A stretch of DNA of 64,000 nucleotides, from positions 496,001 to 560,000 of the forward strand of contig NZ_CP010975.1 of the NCBI RefSeq assembly GCF_000981765.1, given 5' to 3'. The notes below the pieces were generated by a model that worked only from the letters and a program-made list of their open reading frames with translations, was not told the DNA's origin and did not search any database. Within the stretch, counting starts at the first letter, position 1, and the number at the start of each line of letters is the position of its first letter. Positions 36,962-45,284 of the stretch are shown here, in pieces. A program made the translations under genes and the position numbers. The stretch comes from Kangiella geojedonensis. GTDB taxonomy: Bacteria; Pseudomonadota; Gammaproteobacteria; Enterobacterales; Kangiellaceae.

Positions 36962-37010
36962 GATCGCCTTAATTAATGTGAGTCATGTCTAAAATATATA
37001 CCTTAATTAT

Positions 37011-37091
37011 AACCTTAGATCTACCGGTTTGATTTGATTTCAAAGCTTTGCTAAGGTGGGTTGTCTTTCGCAGAGACATCAACCTTAGGTT
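37011..37091. promoter_or_regulatory. Repeated CCTTAG/CTAAGG motif in a divergent promoter region
   Basis: AACCTTAG occurs at 37011 and 37081, and CTAAGGT, its inverse, at 37051. The 37081 copy is part of an 11-base palindrome AACCTTAGGTT that abuts the ATG at 37092. The spacing and placement between two divergent genes suggest a regulator site. No known family is recognised. Confidence 0.3.
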
Positions 37092-37658
37092 ATGACCCAA
37101 TACATGGTATCGGTCTTCTTGTTCCTGCTAATGGTTAGTAGCGGGGCAATAGGTAGCGAGTGTGGTGAGCGGCAATGCGCATTAGATTTGCAACTTAAAG
37201 AAGGCAAGGATGAGGTAATGACATCGGGCCACTTTAATTTAATTTGGCCAGTTAAAGATGAGTCGACCACTTCAGAAGAAAAAGAGTCTGATGGTGACAG
37301 GGAAGATGAATCTTCTGCGATTGAACACTCTACGATAAAAGCTACTTTAGTCGATTTCGAGAAGCATTCCGCAACTCAGTTAAAAATTTCTTCTGACCAA
37401 TTTTTTTCACATATCAGCCACACCATAAATATTCATCCAACGCAACGCGCGGTGAGCCTTACGGGCTTTTCTGATGGTGATTATTATGCGCAATTATATG
37501 ATGCGAGTAATAATCCTGTAAGTAACGCGGTTATGGTAACGGTAGAGCATCACTCAATGTTTAAAGTTTGGGTGATTTTCACTTCTGGAGCTGCACTTTT
37601 TTTAATTCTTATTGGCTATATGGTGACTAAAGTCTTCCGTCATAAAGAAGAAGCATAA
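37092..37658 (+). CDS. Exported membrane-anchored protein of unknown function
   Basis: A 188-residue protein not recognised as any family. It has a signal peptide (about 1-22, MVSVFLFLLMVSSGAIGS), a two-Cys stretch (CGERQC) and an acidic low-complexity segment (EEKESDGDREDESS). A probable beta-rich periplasmic domain follows (about 80-155, ending SLTGFSDGDYYAQLYDASNNPVS), then a C-terminal membrane helix (VWVIFTSGAALFLILIGYMV) with a basic tail. The domain topology is type I. It ends 2 bases before the symporter gene, so it is very likely co-translated with it and may deliver substrate or act as an accessory. Confidence 0.65.
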   Translation: MTQYMVSVFLFLLMVSSGAIGSECGERQCALDLQLKEGKDEVMTSGHFNLIWPVKDESTTSEEKESDGDREDESSAIEHSTIKATLVDFEKHSATQLKISSDQFFSHISHTINIHPTQRAVSLTGFSDGDYYAQLYDASNNPVSNAVMVTVEHHSMFKVWVIFTSGAALFLILIGYMVTKVFRHKEEA

Positions 37659-37660
37659 TT

Positions 37661-39088
37661 ATGGACTATAACCCGATCTCGATTACAACGGCATTAATGT
37701 TATTGGTTCTTTTTGGAATCGTATGGATTTTCTTTGGCTGGTGGTTAGGTCGGAAAAATAAATCTCTTGATGATTTTATGCTTGCTGGTCGTAATGTTGG
37801 CTTAGCTTTTGCTGGCGCAACTGCGATGGCGACATGGATTACCAGTAATACAACCTTGGTTGCTCCGCAGCTAACCTATGAGTTAGGTATTTGGGGAATG
37901 GTTGGTTACTCACTAGCAGCGCTAGGACTTATTTTATTTGCGCCGATGGCAAAGCGCATTAAAGAGCTGATGCCACAAGGATATACCTGTGGTGACTTTA
38001 TTCGCGTACGTTACGGTAAAACGGCGTGGATTGCCTTTTTAGTCGTTTCATTTTGTTATGCCATGGGTTGGTTAGTCAGTCTTGGCATGGCTGGTGGCGT
38101 CTTACTCGATACCTTGAGTGGCTTAAGCTACAACGTCGGTATGACGGTCATTCTCGTTATCTGCGTGGGTTATACCTTACTTGGTGGTCTTAAGGCGGTA
38201 ATTGCAACGGACTATGTTCAAACCATTATTATCATTGTTGGCGTTTTGATTATCGGTTTTGTGTGTTATCAAACCGTCGGCTTTGATCGGGTTTATGAAT
38301 TTAATAAAGAACACCATCCTGAGTTGTTGAACCTGCTGTTCCCTGCGGCGATGATGTTCCTCTTTAATAATATATTTTTTGGCTTAGGCGAAATATTTCA
38401 TTCGAATGTCTGGTGGTCTCGTGCGCTGGCCTTTAGACTAGGGATCGGTAAAAAAGCGTACTTGATGTCTGGTTTATTATGGTTACCCATTCCTATCGTT
38501 ACCGGCTTTATTGCATTATCAGCACCAGTACTCGGTTTATATCCTGATTCGAGTGATATGGTTGGCCCAATGGTGGCTGCTAATTTACTGGGAGACATAG
38601 GCGCAATTTTTGTCTTTATTGTAGTGTTTTCCGCACTGGCATCGAGTTTAGACTCACTGCTGGCGGCAACCAGTGATTTAGTCACGCGTGATATTTATAA
38701 CGGCTTAATTGATAAAAGTGCAAGCAAAGAGAAATTACATCGAATCAGCAAGCTGGTTATTTTAGGTTTGGGTTTTGTGACGTGGCTGATTTGTTTGCCG
38801 AAAATAACTACGTTAGGCGCGTTACTCAATTTCACAGGTGCCTTTGTAGCCAGCACGATTTGGCCGATTGTTTTAGGATTATATCAGCGCCGTCTATCCG
38901 GTGACTTCGTCACGGCTGCGTTAGTCTTAGGTACTATCAGTGGCTTGATTGGTTATCACACGATCGGCTTTTATGTGGCAGCCCTGTTTAGTTGTATTGT
39001 GTCTTTCCTGATTTGTATGATTGGCCTGTTAGTTAAAAATGATAACTTTGATTGGCAGCGCCTGAAAAATATGGAGAAACCACAATGA
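37661..39088 (+). CDS. Sodium:solute symporter (SSS family)
   Basis: A 475-residue transporter with about thirteen helices. SSS features include the early WLGRKNKSLDDFMLAGRNVGLAFAGATAMATWIT, GMVGYSLAALGLILFAPMAKRI, the LLGGLKAVIATDYVQ signature, and SALASSLDSLLAATSDLVTRDIY (helix 8, sodium-site serines). It imports an unknown organic solute with sodium. Its stop codon overlaps the start of the next small gene (ATGA). The downstream enzymes suggest a nitrogen-rich substrate, which is inference. Confidence 0.9.
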   Translation: MDYNPISITTALMLLVLFGIVWIFFGWWLGRKNKSLDDFMLAGRNVGLAFAGATAMATWITSNTTLVAPQLTYELGIWGMVGYSLAALGLILFAPMAKRIKELMPQGYTCGDFIRVRYGKTAWIAFLVVSFCYAMGWLVSLGMAGGVLLDTLSGLSYNVGMTVILVICVGYTLLGGLKAVIATDYVQTIIIIVGVLIIGFVCYQTVGFDRVYEFNKEHHPELLNLLFPAAMMFLFNNIFFGLGEIFHSNVWWSRALAFRLGIGKKAYLMSGLLWLPIPIVTGFIALSAPVLGLYPDSSDMVGPMVAANLLGDIGAIFVFIVVFSALASSLDSLLAATSDLVTRDIYNGLIDKSASKEKLHRISKLVILGLGFVTWLICLPKITTLGALLNFTGAFVASTIWPIVLGLYQRRLSGDFVTAALVLGTISGLIGYHTIGFYVAALFSCIVSFLICMIGLLVKNDNFDWQRLKNMEKPQ

Positions 39089-39207
39089 TAATTTCTCTAG
39101 AAGCATTAGAAACATTAGTACTGACGGCAATGGCAGTGACCTGTTTGTCGCCAGTGATTTTAATTATTTTATTGATCAAGGATTGGATAAAGGATGAATT
39201 ATGGTGA
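39085..39207 (+). CDS. 40-residue membrane protein, probable symporter accessory subunit
   Basis: A complete small frame overlaps the symporter stop by 4 bases (ATGA) and the next gene start by 7 bases. The product begins MIISLEALETLVLTAMAV, forms one membrane helix (about 10-31) and ends with a charged amphipathic tail KDWIKDELW. The tight two-sided coupling is strong evidence that it is translated. Short proteins encoded beside SSS symporters are known as small accessory proteins; assignment to that group is by context and shape. Confidence 0.7.
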   Translation: MIISLEALETLVLTAMAVTCLSPVILIILLIKDWIKDELW

Positions 39208-40271
39208 ACCCAATGGTTGATGACAGCATGAAGTTTTCACGCGTAAAACCGGATGTTTTTGGTGATGCGCATCCAAAGGCTTTATTGAAGCGGATTCAAG
39301 AAGATGGTGACAAATTACAAGTATTAGCAAACCAACACATTGTTTCTGTTGAACAGTTTGAAGCGGATACTATTCTGCAATTATTCCGACTTGCTAGTAA
39401 GTATGAAAGCAATCCTTTGCGCTTTAGCGACCCCCTTAAAGGTAAAATTCTGATCAGTGCATTTTATGAACCAAGTACCAGAACGCGCCTGTCCTTTGAA
39501 AGTGCATGGCACCGTCTAGGCGGTGACATTATGTCGATCACCGACCGTGCAACAACCGGTATTGCGAAAGGGGAGTCTTTAGCTGACGTTGGTGAAATGT
39601 TTAACAACTATGGCGACTGTGTTGTTCTTCGGGAATCAAACGAAGATTCAGTGACGGAGATGACGTCGACACTGCGTATTCCGATCATTAATGCCGGTAA
39701 CGGTACGCGTGAGCATCCAACACAAGCGATGGCTGATCTCTATACAATTTTTAAATGGAAGCCTGAGTTGTTAGAGAATAATGGCACCAAAATAAAAATT
39801 GCTGTTATCGGGGTTCCTAGTTTTATGCGGACTGTGCGAAGCTTATTAAAACTTTTCGCACTATTTCCTGATATTTTTTCCGAAGTTGTTCTGGTTCATG
39901 ACAGTGATGAGACTGAAATATTTACCCCAGGTCAGCGAGAGAAGTTAGAAGCTAAAGGATTGAACTTGACCATTAGTCGAACTCTTGATGATATTTTGCC
40001 GACGTTAGATGTGGTCTATATTAATGCCATTGCTTGGGTTGGTGATTCTTATGAGGAGCATGGAACTAAGTTTAAACTCGATAAAAACTCACCGTTAAAA
40101 GAAGATGCGATCATTCTTCATCCGTTAGCTCGAGGTGATGAGCTATCAACTGACTTGGATGAAACCCCTCATAACTGGTACTTTTCACAAGCTCGTGGCG
40201 CTGTTTTTTTAAGAATGGCGTTGTTGACTTGTATGGTTGAACGAACGGAGCGAGTGCTCGACGTCGTTTAA
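39201..40271 (+). CDS. Aspartate/ornithine carbamoyltransferase family enzyme, substrate uncertain
   Basis: A 356-residue transcarbamoylase. The carbamoyl-phosphate site is intact: EPSTRTRLSFESA, the KGE of the 80s-loop (GIAKGESLADV), and HPTQAMADLY. The C-terminal HPLARGDELSTDLDETPHNWYFSQARGAVFLRMALL is close to aspartate carbamoyltransferase, with Ala replacing Pro in HPLPR. In the 230s-240s loop the MTRVQKER-type motif that binds aspartate is replaced by INAIAWVGDSYEEHG, so the acceptor amino group substrate may differ. The N-terminus is also about 40 residues longer. AAGGA lies 6 bases before the ATG. It is in an operon with the symporter and AsnB. Confidence 0.8.
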   Translation: MVNPMVDDSMKFSRVKPDVFGDAHPKALLKRIQEDGDKLQVLANQHIVSVEQFEADTILQLFRLASKYESNPLRFSDPLKGKILISAFYEPSTRTRLSFESAWHRLGGDIMSITDRATTGIAKGESLADVGEMFNNYGDCVVLRESNEDSVTEMTSTLRIPIINAGNGTREHPTQAMADLYTIFKWKPELLENNGTKIKIAVIGVPSFMRTVRSLLKLFALFPDIFSEVVLVHDSDETEIFTPGQREKLEAKGLNLTISRTLDDILPTLDVVYINAIAWVGDSYEEHGTKFKLDKNSPLKEDAIILHPLARGDELSTDLDETPHNWYFSQARGAVFLRMALLTCMVERTERVLDVV

Positions 40272-40325
40272 ATTGGCAACAGAATTACCTTATTATTTTA
40301 ACTTAAATCCGAGGAGATTTAGTGT

Positions 40326-42338
40326 ATGTGCGGAATCGCGGGTGTTATACACAGTGATAAGAACCGAGCAATAGATTCGCAAACGTTAGTTAATATGGCA
40401 GCGATTCAATACCATCGTGGCCCAGATAACTTCGGTTATCATAACCCTCAAGGCGCTGGTGTGGGCTTAAGTCACGCTCGCCTGACAATTATTGATTTAG
40501 ATGAAGAGCGTGGTCGTCAGCCTCATGTCAGCGATGATGGACGATACATGATGGTACATAATGGTGAGTTTTACGATTTTCAGCGTATTCGTGCGTCGAT
40601 GACAGCACAAGGTGCGCGCTTTCAGAGTAAGAGTGACTCTGAGTTAGTGTTGCAAATGTATCCTCATTACGGTATCGAGAAGACGGTAGAGAATTTGCGC
40701 GGTGAATTTGCTTTCTCTATTTATGATCGTGAAGAAGAAACCATGTATTTGGTACGCGATCGTTTTGGTATTAAACCACTGTACTGGACCGAAACTGAGC
40801 ATGGCGTGGTCTTCGGCTCGGAATTAAAAGTGTTATTCGCACATCCTGATGTCAAAAGAGAGATTGACTCTGAAGGACTCTATCATCAATTAATTCAAGT
40901 GATGGTTCCAGGTTCAACAGCGTTTAAAGGGGTTAATCAGGTTCCTCCAGGCCACTGGATAAAGATTCAACGTAAAGACGGCAAGTTACATATTGAACAG
41001 CATAAATACTGGGATATAGACTTCCCACAGGCGGAAGAGCACCTCAAGGTTAAAGAAGAAGAAGAGTATATTGAGGGAGTACGCGAACAATTGTTGGAAG
41101 CCGTACATTTGCGCTTGAATGCCGATGTGCCGGTGGGTGCTTACTTATCAGGCGGAATCGATTCTTGTTCAATCTTGGGCTTATCCGCATCAGTGAGTCA
41201 AGATCCTGTTAAAGCCTTCACGATTGGCTTCGATGATGCCGATTACGATGAAACGCCTATCGCTACTGAGATGGCGGAGATGACAGGTGCTGAACAAATC
41301 ATTTTGCCGTTATCGGCAGAGCATCTTTATGATCATTTTGAGCGAACCATTTGGCATACGGAACGGACTATCTACAACACCTTAGGCGTAGCGAAGTTAT
41401 TGATGAGTCAAAAGGTGCGTGAGCAGGGTTACAAAGTGGTGCTGACGGGTGAGGGCAGTGATGAATTGTTTGCTGGGTATCCCGCGTTTAGAAAAGATAT
41501 GTTCCTTTATGGGTTATCAGACCTACCTGATAATTTAAGAAACGATTTACAGTCAACTCTAGCTGAGTCAAATGAGTTGTTCAAAGGCGCCATGTTGCCA
41601 AGAGAGGAGTTTAAGTCTGAAGCTATTGATCAAAAAGTCGGCTTTACACCCACTTGTATCCAAAGTTGGATGGGGTGCGACAATTTTGCTCGAGATTTGA
41701 TGACTCAAGAGCATCACGAAACTATTAAAGACTACGACCCAGGCACCGCAATGGCTGAACAGTTTGATGAAACCCAACTAGAAGGTCGTCACCCGCTTGA
41801 TAAAGCGCAGTATGTTTGGATTAAGACCATGTTAGAGGGGCAAATTTTAACATGGGGAGGTGACCGAGTGGATATGGCCAACTCCATGGAAGCACGGCCA
41901 CCGTTTTTGGATCATCATCTGGCGGCCTATGCTGTCAATATTCCTCCACAGATGCGGATTAAAGGCCCAGTGGAAAAGTACGTGCTGAAAGAGGCGATGA
42001 AAGGACTGCTCCCTGAAACCCTATATAAGCGGCAAAAGTTTGCATTCATGGCGCCTCCAGCGCATACCGATGAGAAGAAATGGAGCGCATTGATGGAGTT
42101 GATGGAGGAGTTTGCGAATAAAGAAAAGATTAAAGAAGCCGGGTTGATTGACTATGATGCATTACAAGCCATGCTTCGCAGTCATGACGATCCAAGTGTC
42201 TCCAGAGATCATAAAGTTCAGATGGATGCGATCTTGAATCATGTCTTAGGAGTTCAGCTACTTCACCATCACTTTGTTAAACAAGACATTCCCAAAAGAG
42301 CCGCGGCAAAAGCCCACGAACTGGGTTGGGCTGCTTAA
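40326..42338 (+). CDS. Glutamine-hydrolysing asparagine synthetase family protein (AsnB type)
   Basis: A 670-residue amidotransferase. The N-terminal Ntn glutaminase starts at Cys 2 (MCGIAGV) with YHRGPDNFG, LSHARLTIIDL and NGEFYDF. The synthetase domain has the PP-loop SGGIDS, FTIGFDDADYDET, and LTGEGSDELFAGYP. It could make asparagine or amidate another carboxylate; many AsnB homologues in gene clusters do the latter. GAGGAG lies upstream of the ATG. It follows the carbamoyltransferase by 54 bases and precedes a terminator, so it is the last gene of the operon. Confidence 0.88.
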   Translation: MCGIAGVIHSDKNRAIDSQTLVNMAAIQYHRGPDNFGYHNPQGAGVGLSHARLTIIDLDEERGRQPHVSDDGRYMMVHNGEFYDFQRIRASMTAQGARFQSKSDSELVLQMYPHYGIEKTVENLRGEFAFSIYDREEETMYLVRDRFGIKPLYWTETEHGVVFGSELKVLFAHPDVKREIDSEGLYHQLIQVMVPGSTAFKGVNQVPPGHWIKIQRKDGKLHIEQHKYWDIDFPQAEEHLKVKEEEEYIEGVREQLLEAVHLRLNADVPVGAYLSGGIDSCSILGLSASVSQDPVKAFTIGFDDADYDETPIATEMAEMTGAEQIILPLSAEHLYDHFERTIWHTERTIYNTLGVAKLLMSQKVREQGYKVVLTGEGSDELFAGYPAFRKDMFLYGLSDLPDNLRNDLQSTLAESNELFKGAMLPREEFKSEAIDQKVGFTPTCIQSWMGCDNFARDLMTQEHHETIKDYDPGTAMAEQFDETQLEGRHPLDKAQYVWIKTMLEGQILTWGGDRVDMANSMEARPPFLDHHLAAYAVNIPPQMRIKGPVEKYVLKEAMKGLLPETLYKRQKFAFMAPPAHTDEKKWSALMELMEEFANKEKIKEAGLIDYDALQAMLRSHDDPSVSRDHKVQMDAILNHVLGVQLLHHHFVKQDIPKRAAAKAHELGWAA

Positions 42339-42346
42339 ACCTTCTT

Positions 42347-42379
42347 GTTACGTCCTAAATTTTAGGGCGTAACTTTTCT
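42347..42379 (+). terminator. Terminator of the symporter-asnB operon
   Basis: GTTACGTCCTAAA pairs with TTTAGGGCGTAAC (one G-T pair), followed by TTTTCTCTTCTT. Confidence 0.75.
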
Positions 42380-42574
42380 CTTCTTAATGATTTCAAGTCT
42401 TATCTGCATCTCTAAAGTCGGAACTGACTTATACCTTTTCACGTTTATGTAAAATTTATGGCAAGTGCACTACAAAAAGCATGAGCTTGGGTTATACTAA
42501 ATTTTAAGAAAGAGTCTTAACTTACTAGAGTTAATTGTTTTTGATTGGCTTATAGAGAATTTTAGGGATTTATC

Positions 42575-43060
42575 ATGCATATTACTCGATATACGGATTA
42601 CTCACTTCGTGTATTAATTTACCTTTCGTTGAATACTGAAAAACGTTCAACGATCAAAGATATTGCAGATAGTTACGGCATTTCTAAAAATCACTTAATG
42701 AAAGTTGTCCATAATCTCAATAAGTGCGGCTATATTGAAACATTGCGTGGTAAAAAAGGCGGGATGCGATTAAGTAAAAAACCAGAGAATATTAATGTCG
42801 GAAAATTGGTTTTAGAGTTAGAGCCTGACTTTAATCTTGTGGAATGTTTTTCTCACAATGGAAACTGCGCAATTACACCTGTCTGTGAATTAAAGTCTAT
42901 TCTAGGCTCGGCGCTTAGCGAATTTATTAAGAAACTCAGTGAGTACACACTTGCCGATGTGATTGTTAAAGGTGATGAAGGGAAAGCTGCGGAAATCCTT
43001 GGCTTATCCCTCGATAACGATAGTGATGGTAAAGTGATACCTATTAGCAATGTTGGCTAA
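42575..43060 (+). CDS. nsrR: Rrf2 family regulator, NsrR-like
   Basis: A 161-residue iron-sulfur repressor. The winged helix is at the N-terminus (MHITRYTDYSLRVLIYLSLN, then IKDIADSYGISKNHLMKVVHNLNKCGYIETLRGKKGGMRLSK). Three cysteines, C91, C98 and C104 (VECFSHNGNC, TPVC), are placed as in NsrR/IscR proteins. NsrR senses nitric oxide and represses NO-detoxifying genes, none of which are adjacent. A possible promoter ends in TATACT about 80 bases upstream. I could not find a convincing NsrR palindrome in the gap 42380-42574. Confidence 0.8.
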   Translation: MHITRYTDYSLRVLIYLSLNTEKRSTIKDIADSYGISKNHLMKVVHNLNKCGYIETLRGKKGGMRLSKKPENINVGKLVLELEPDFNLVECFSHNGNCAITPVCELKSILGSALSEFIKKLSEYTLADVIVKGDEGKAAEILGLSLDNDSDGKVIPISNVG

Positions 43061-43072
43061 TTAACCGTTAAG

Positions 43073-44179
43073 TTAAACTCTCTGCCACACCCACATAAGT
43101 CCTAGCGCCAATATAGCGACAGAAATTAATGGCACAGAAATCTTTCTGACTTTTTCCTTTTTGTTGAGTAACCATAGAAATGGTATGGCCGCGAGTATGA
43201 TCGCAACTTGACCAATTTCAACTCCTAAATTAAACCCTATGATGCTGGTTAACTGATGGCTTTTACTTAAACCCAGTTCAGTTAGTGCGCCTGCAAACCC
43301 CAGTCCGTGCAATAAACCAAATGCTACAGTCATGAGCATGAGTTGCTTGACCCAGTGAGTCATCACGTTAAGTGCAGAATAAGCTACAGAAATGGCGATC
43401 CCAACTTCTGCCCACTTTGAAGGAATGGATATCCAACCTAATGAAGTCAAGGTTAGGGTAATAGAGTGTGCTATTGTGAAGCCTGTTATGAGCCAAATCA
43501 TGGACTTTAATTTTACTGGGCTTATTGGCTTAGCATCGTTACTCAGCGGTTTGATAGGCTTGTTCACAAAATGCAGGAGGAGAGTCAGCACGAATAAAAT
43601 ATGATCAAGACCTATCCAGATATGAATCATGCCTTGGTACAAATAAAACAAAAACGTATCCCAAGCTGACTGTGTTCCGCTTGTTAACTGCCAAGGCTGG
43701 TTTGGACCATCAATAATAGTTTGTGCTTGCCCTGTCTCGACCTGCCAGTTAAGTAGTAGTTTATGATCAGAGGTTGTGTCAAATAGCGCAGAATAATTAA
43801 CATTGATAGGCGTAGGACATTGCAGCGTTAATGGCTGCTTCAATAGGGTTTCCCCATAGCTATCCATCAAAGCAATATCGAAACCCCACTCAGGCTCGCA
43901 GGCTTGATCACCTGATGAAAATACTAAATGGTCACTTAAGTAGTCGGTCACTTTTGAATGGCTTTGATTAAGTTCTTGCCACGTGAGTTCCCCATCATTT
44001 TTACTATCTAGGTTTAACGTGTGATGTAAGTCGCTAACAGAAACAGCAATGTAACCCACGTGTACATCTTGTGAATACTGCTTAAGAGTCAGGTTTGCTG
44101 TGCTGAATTCATGAGCTTGTAATGACGTTGCAAAAAACGTTGCAAGTAACAGTAATCCTAAAAGTAGTAGGTTGCGCAT
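43073..44179 (-). CDS. HupE/UreJ family membrane protein with EF-hand-like loop
   Basis: A 368-residue protein. A signal peptide ends at LQA-HEFS. A periplasmic N-terminal domain (about 22-170) contains a 12-residue EF-hand-like loop DSKNDGELTWQE. Then come about six helices with the HupE_UreJ_2 signature YLYQGMIHIWIGLDHILFVLTLLL and GLLHGLGFAGAL. HupE/UreJ proteins are linked to nickel or cobalt uptake; the His-rich helices (H-x-W, LDHI, LLHG) suit metal. It is the last gene of the DUF4331 operon. GAGGGA lies just before the ATG. Confidence 0.8.
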   Translation of the reverse strand: MRNLLLLGLLLLATFFATSLQAHEFSTANLTLKQYSQDVHVGYIAVSVSDLHHTLNLDSKNDGELTWQELNQSHSKVTDYLSDHLVFSSGDQACEPEWGFDIALMDSYGETLLKQPLTLQCPTPINVNYSALFDTTSDHKLLLNWQVETGQAQTIIDGPNQPWQLTSGTQSAWDTFLFYLYQGMIHIWIGLDHILFVLTLLLHFVNKPIKPLSNDAKPISPVKLKSMIWLITGFTIAHSITLTLTSLGWISIPSKWAEVGIAISVAYSALNVMTHWVKQLMLMTVAFGLLHGLGFAGALTELGLSKSHQLTSIIGFNLGVEIGQVAIILAAIPFLWLLNKKEKVRKISVPLISVAILALGLMWVWQRV

Positions 44180-44192
44180 ATATCCCTCATTG

Positions 44193-45284
44193 TTAGAGTT
44201 TTTGTGCTTGTTCCAGTAACGCCTTATCAGCAGGTTCTTTGACGTGATTCCAATTCCGATGAGCCCACTGTTGGGCTAATTCAGAATTTGGAGAAACATA
44301 AGTGTAGTAATAAGCTATGTCTGCGGCATGTAACTGATCGTTTCTTAATATTCTTAGCTCAATCTTTTTATGGATTAAGCTTTGAAAGTGATCGCCTTTT
44401 GAGGCTAACTTTTCTGCTCTAGCCAAGCGGACCAAGAGCCCATCCTCTAAGTTTGACTGGTGTTTTTGTGCCAGTTGGTTGAGCTTTTGATATACGCTAT
44501 GTTCAGATTTATTTTCGAAAGCCATGTCCGCCCATTGATACCATTGGCTGACAGGTGCTTCATTTAATTCAAAACTAAAGCTAGATTCGGCATCGCTGTA
44601 ATTTTTATTGATGCGGTGCATCGTCCCTTTAATCTGATGATAGAAACGGGTTAAAGGAGTATCGGTAGAGTCATAGCGCTTCGCTAAACGCTTTATTGAT
44701 GATGTGACAGTATCAATTTTTTCTTGATGTACTTTTACTTCTATTAAGCATAGTTCACTAGCAGCAATATTATGCGATAGCAATTGTCGACACTGACTGT
44801 CAGCCAGGTCGAGTTTATTTTGAATGATATACACTCGAGCTGCTACCAATAAACTCTGAGGGTAATAAATGCTGCTTTCATCAATCTGCTCTAACAACAA
44901 TATTGTCCGTTCGAATTGATGGTCGCTTTGTGCGATATTTGCTTTTATTAGGTAATACTGGTTGGCTTGCGAGCTAGTCAGTTCCTCTGTTTTAACAGGA
45001 GCTATTAATTTTTTTGCAGTAATAAGTTTGTTACTGTTGCCGGGGTACTTAGAGCGCTCTATGTGTTCACTGACCGTATCAAGAAGAGAGGACACATCTT
45101 GCTCAGAAGCTATTGAAATATCATTACGATTGGTTGGTTTATTAAAATCCTTGACGTCATATTCAAGAATAACGTCTGATGATTTATTAGGGATCCATTC
45201 TTTCGCAACATTCTTAGAAGGAAAAGAACACATCAGCAGCGTAATCGCTGCTGATGTGAGTAGTTTAAGTTTATTGTTCGCCAT
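44193..45284 (-). CDS. Exported helical-repeat (TPR-like) protein, unknown
   Basis: A 363-residue protein. The N-terminus MANNKLKLLTSAAITLLMCSF is signal-like. The body consists of helix pairs with TPR-type spacing (ANIAQSDHQFERTILLLEQI, SQCRQLLSHNIAASEL, HQIKGTMHRINKNYSDAESSF). The ATG at 45284 is chosen: it lies inside the last codons of the upstream lipoprotein gene, giving a 14-base overlap and coupling. The frame stays open to 45365 but that stretch overlaps the upstream gene further. It is encoded just before the HupE-like gene and may assemble with it. Confidence 0.65.
   Translation of the reverse strand: MANNKLKLLTSAAITLLMCSFPSKNVAKEWIPNKSSDVILEYDVKDFNKPTNRNDISIASEQDVSSLLDTVSEHIERSKYPGNSNKLITAKKLIAPVKTEELTSSQANQYYLIKANIAQSDHQFERTILLLEQIDESSIYYPQSLLVAARVYIIQNKLDLADSQCRQLLSHNIAASELCLIEVKVHQEKIDTVTSSIKRLAKRYDSTDTPLTRFYHQIKGTMHRINKNYSDAESSFSFELNEAPVSQWYQWADMAFENKSEHSVYQKLNQLAQKHQSNLEDGLLVRLARAEKLASKGDHFQSLIHKKIELRILRNDQLHAADIAYYYTYVSPNSELAQQWAHRNWNHVKEPADKALLEQAQKL

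Noticed and set aside
42380-42574. NsrR autoregulatory palindrome upstream of the Rrf2 gene
   Set aside because: No sequence close to the long AT-rich NsrR inverted repeat could be read.
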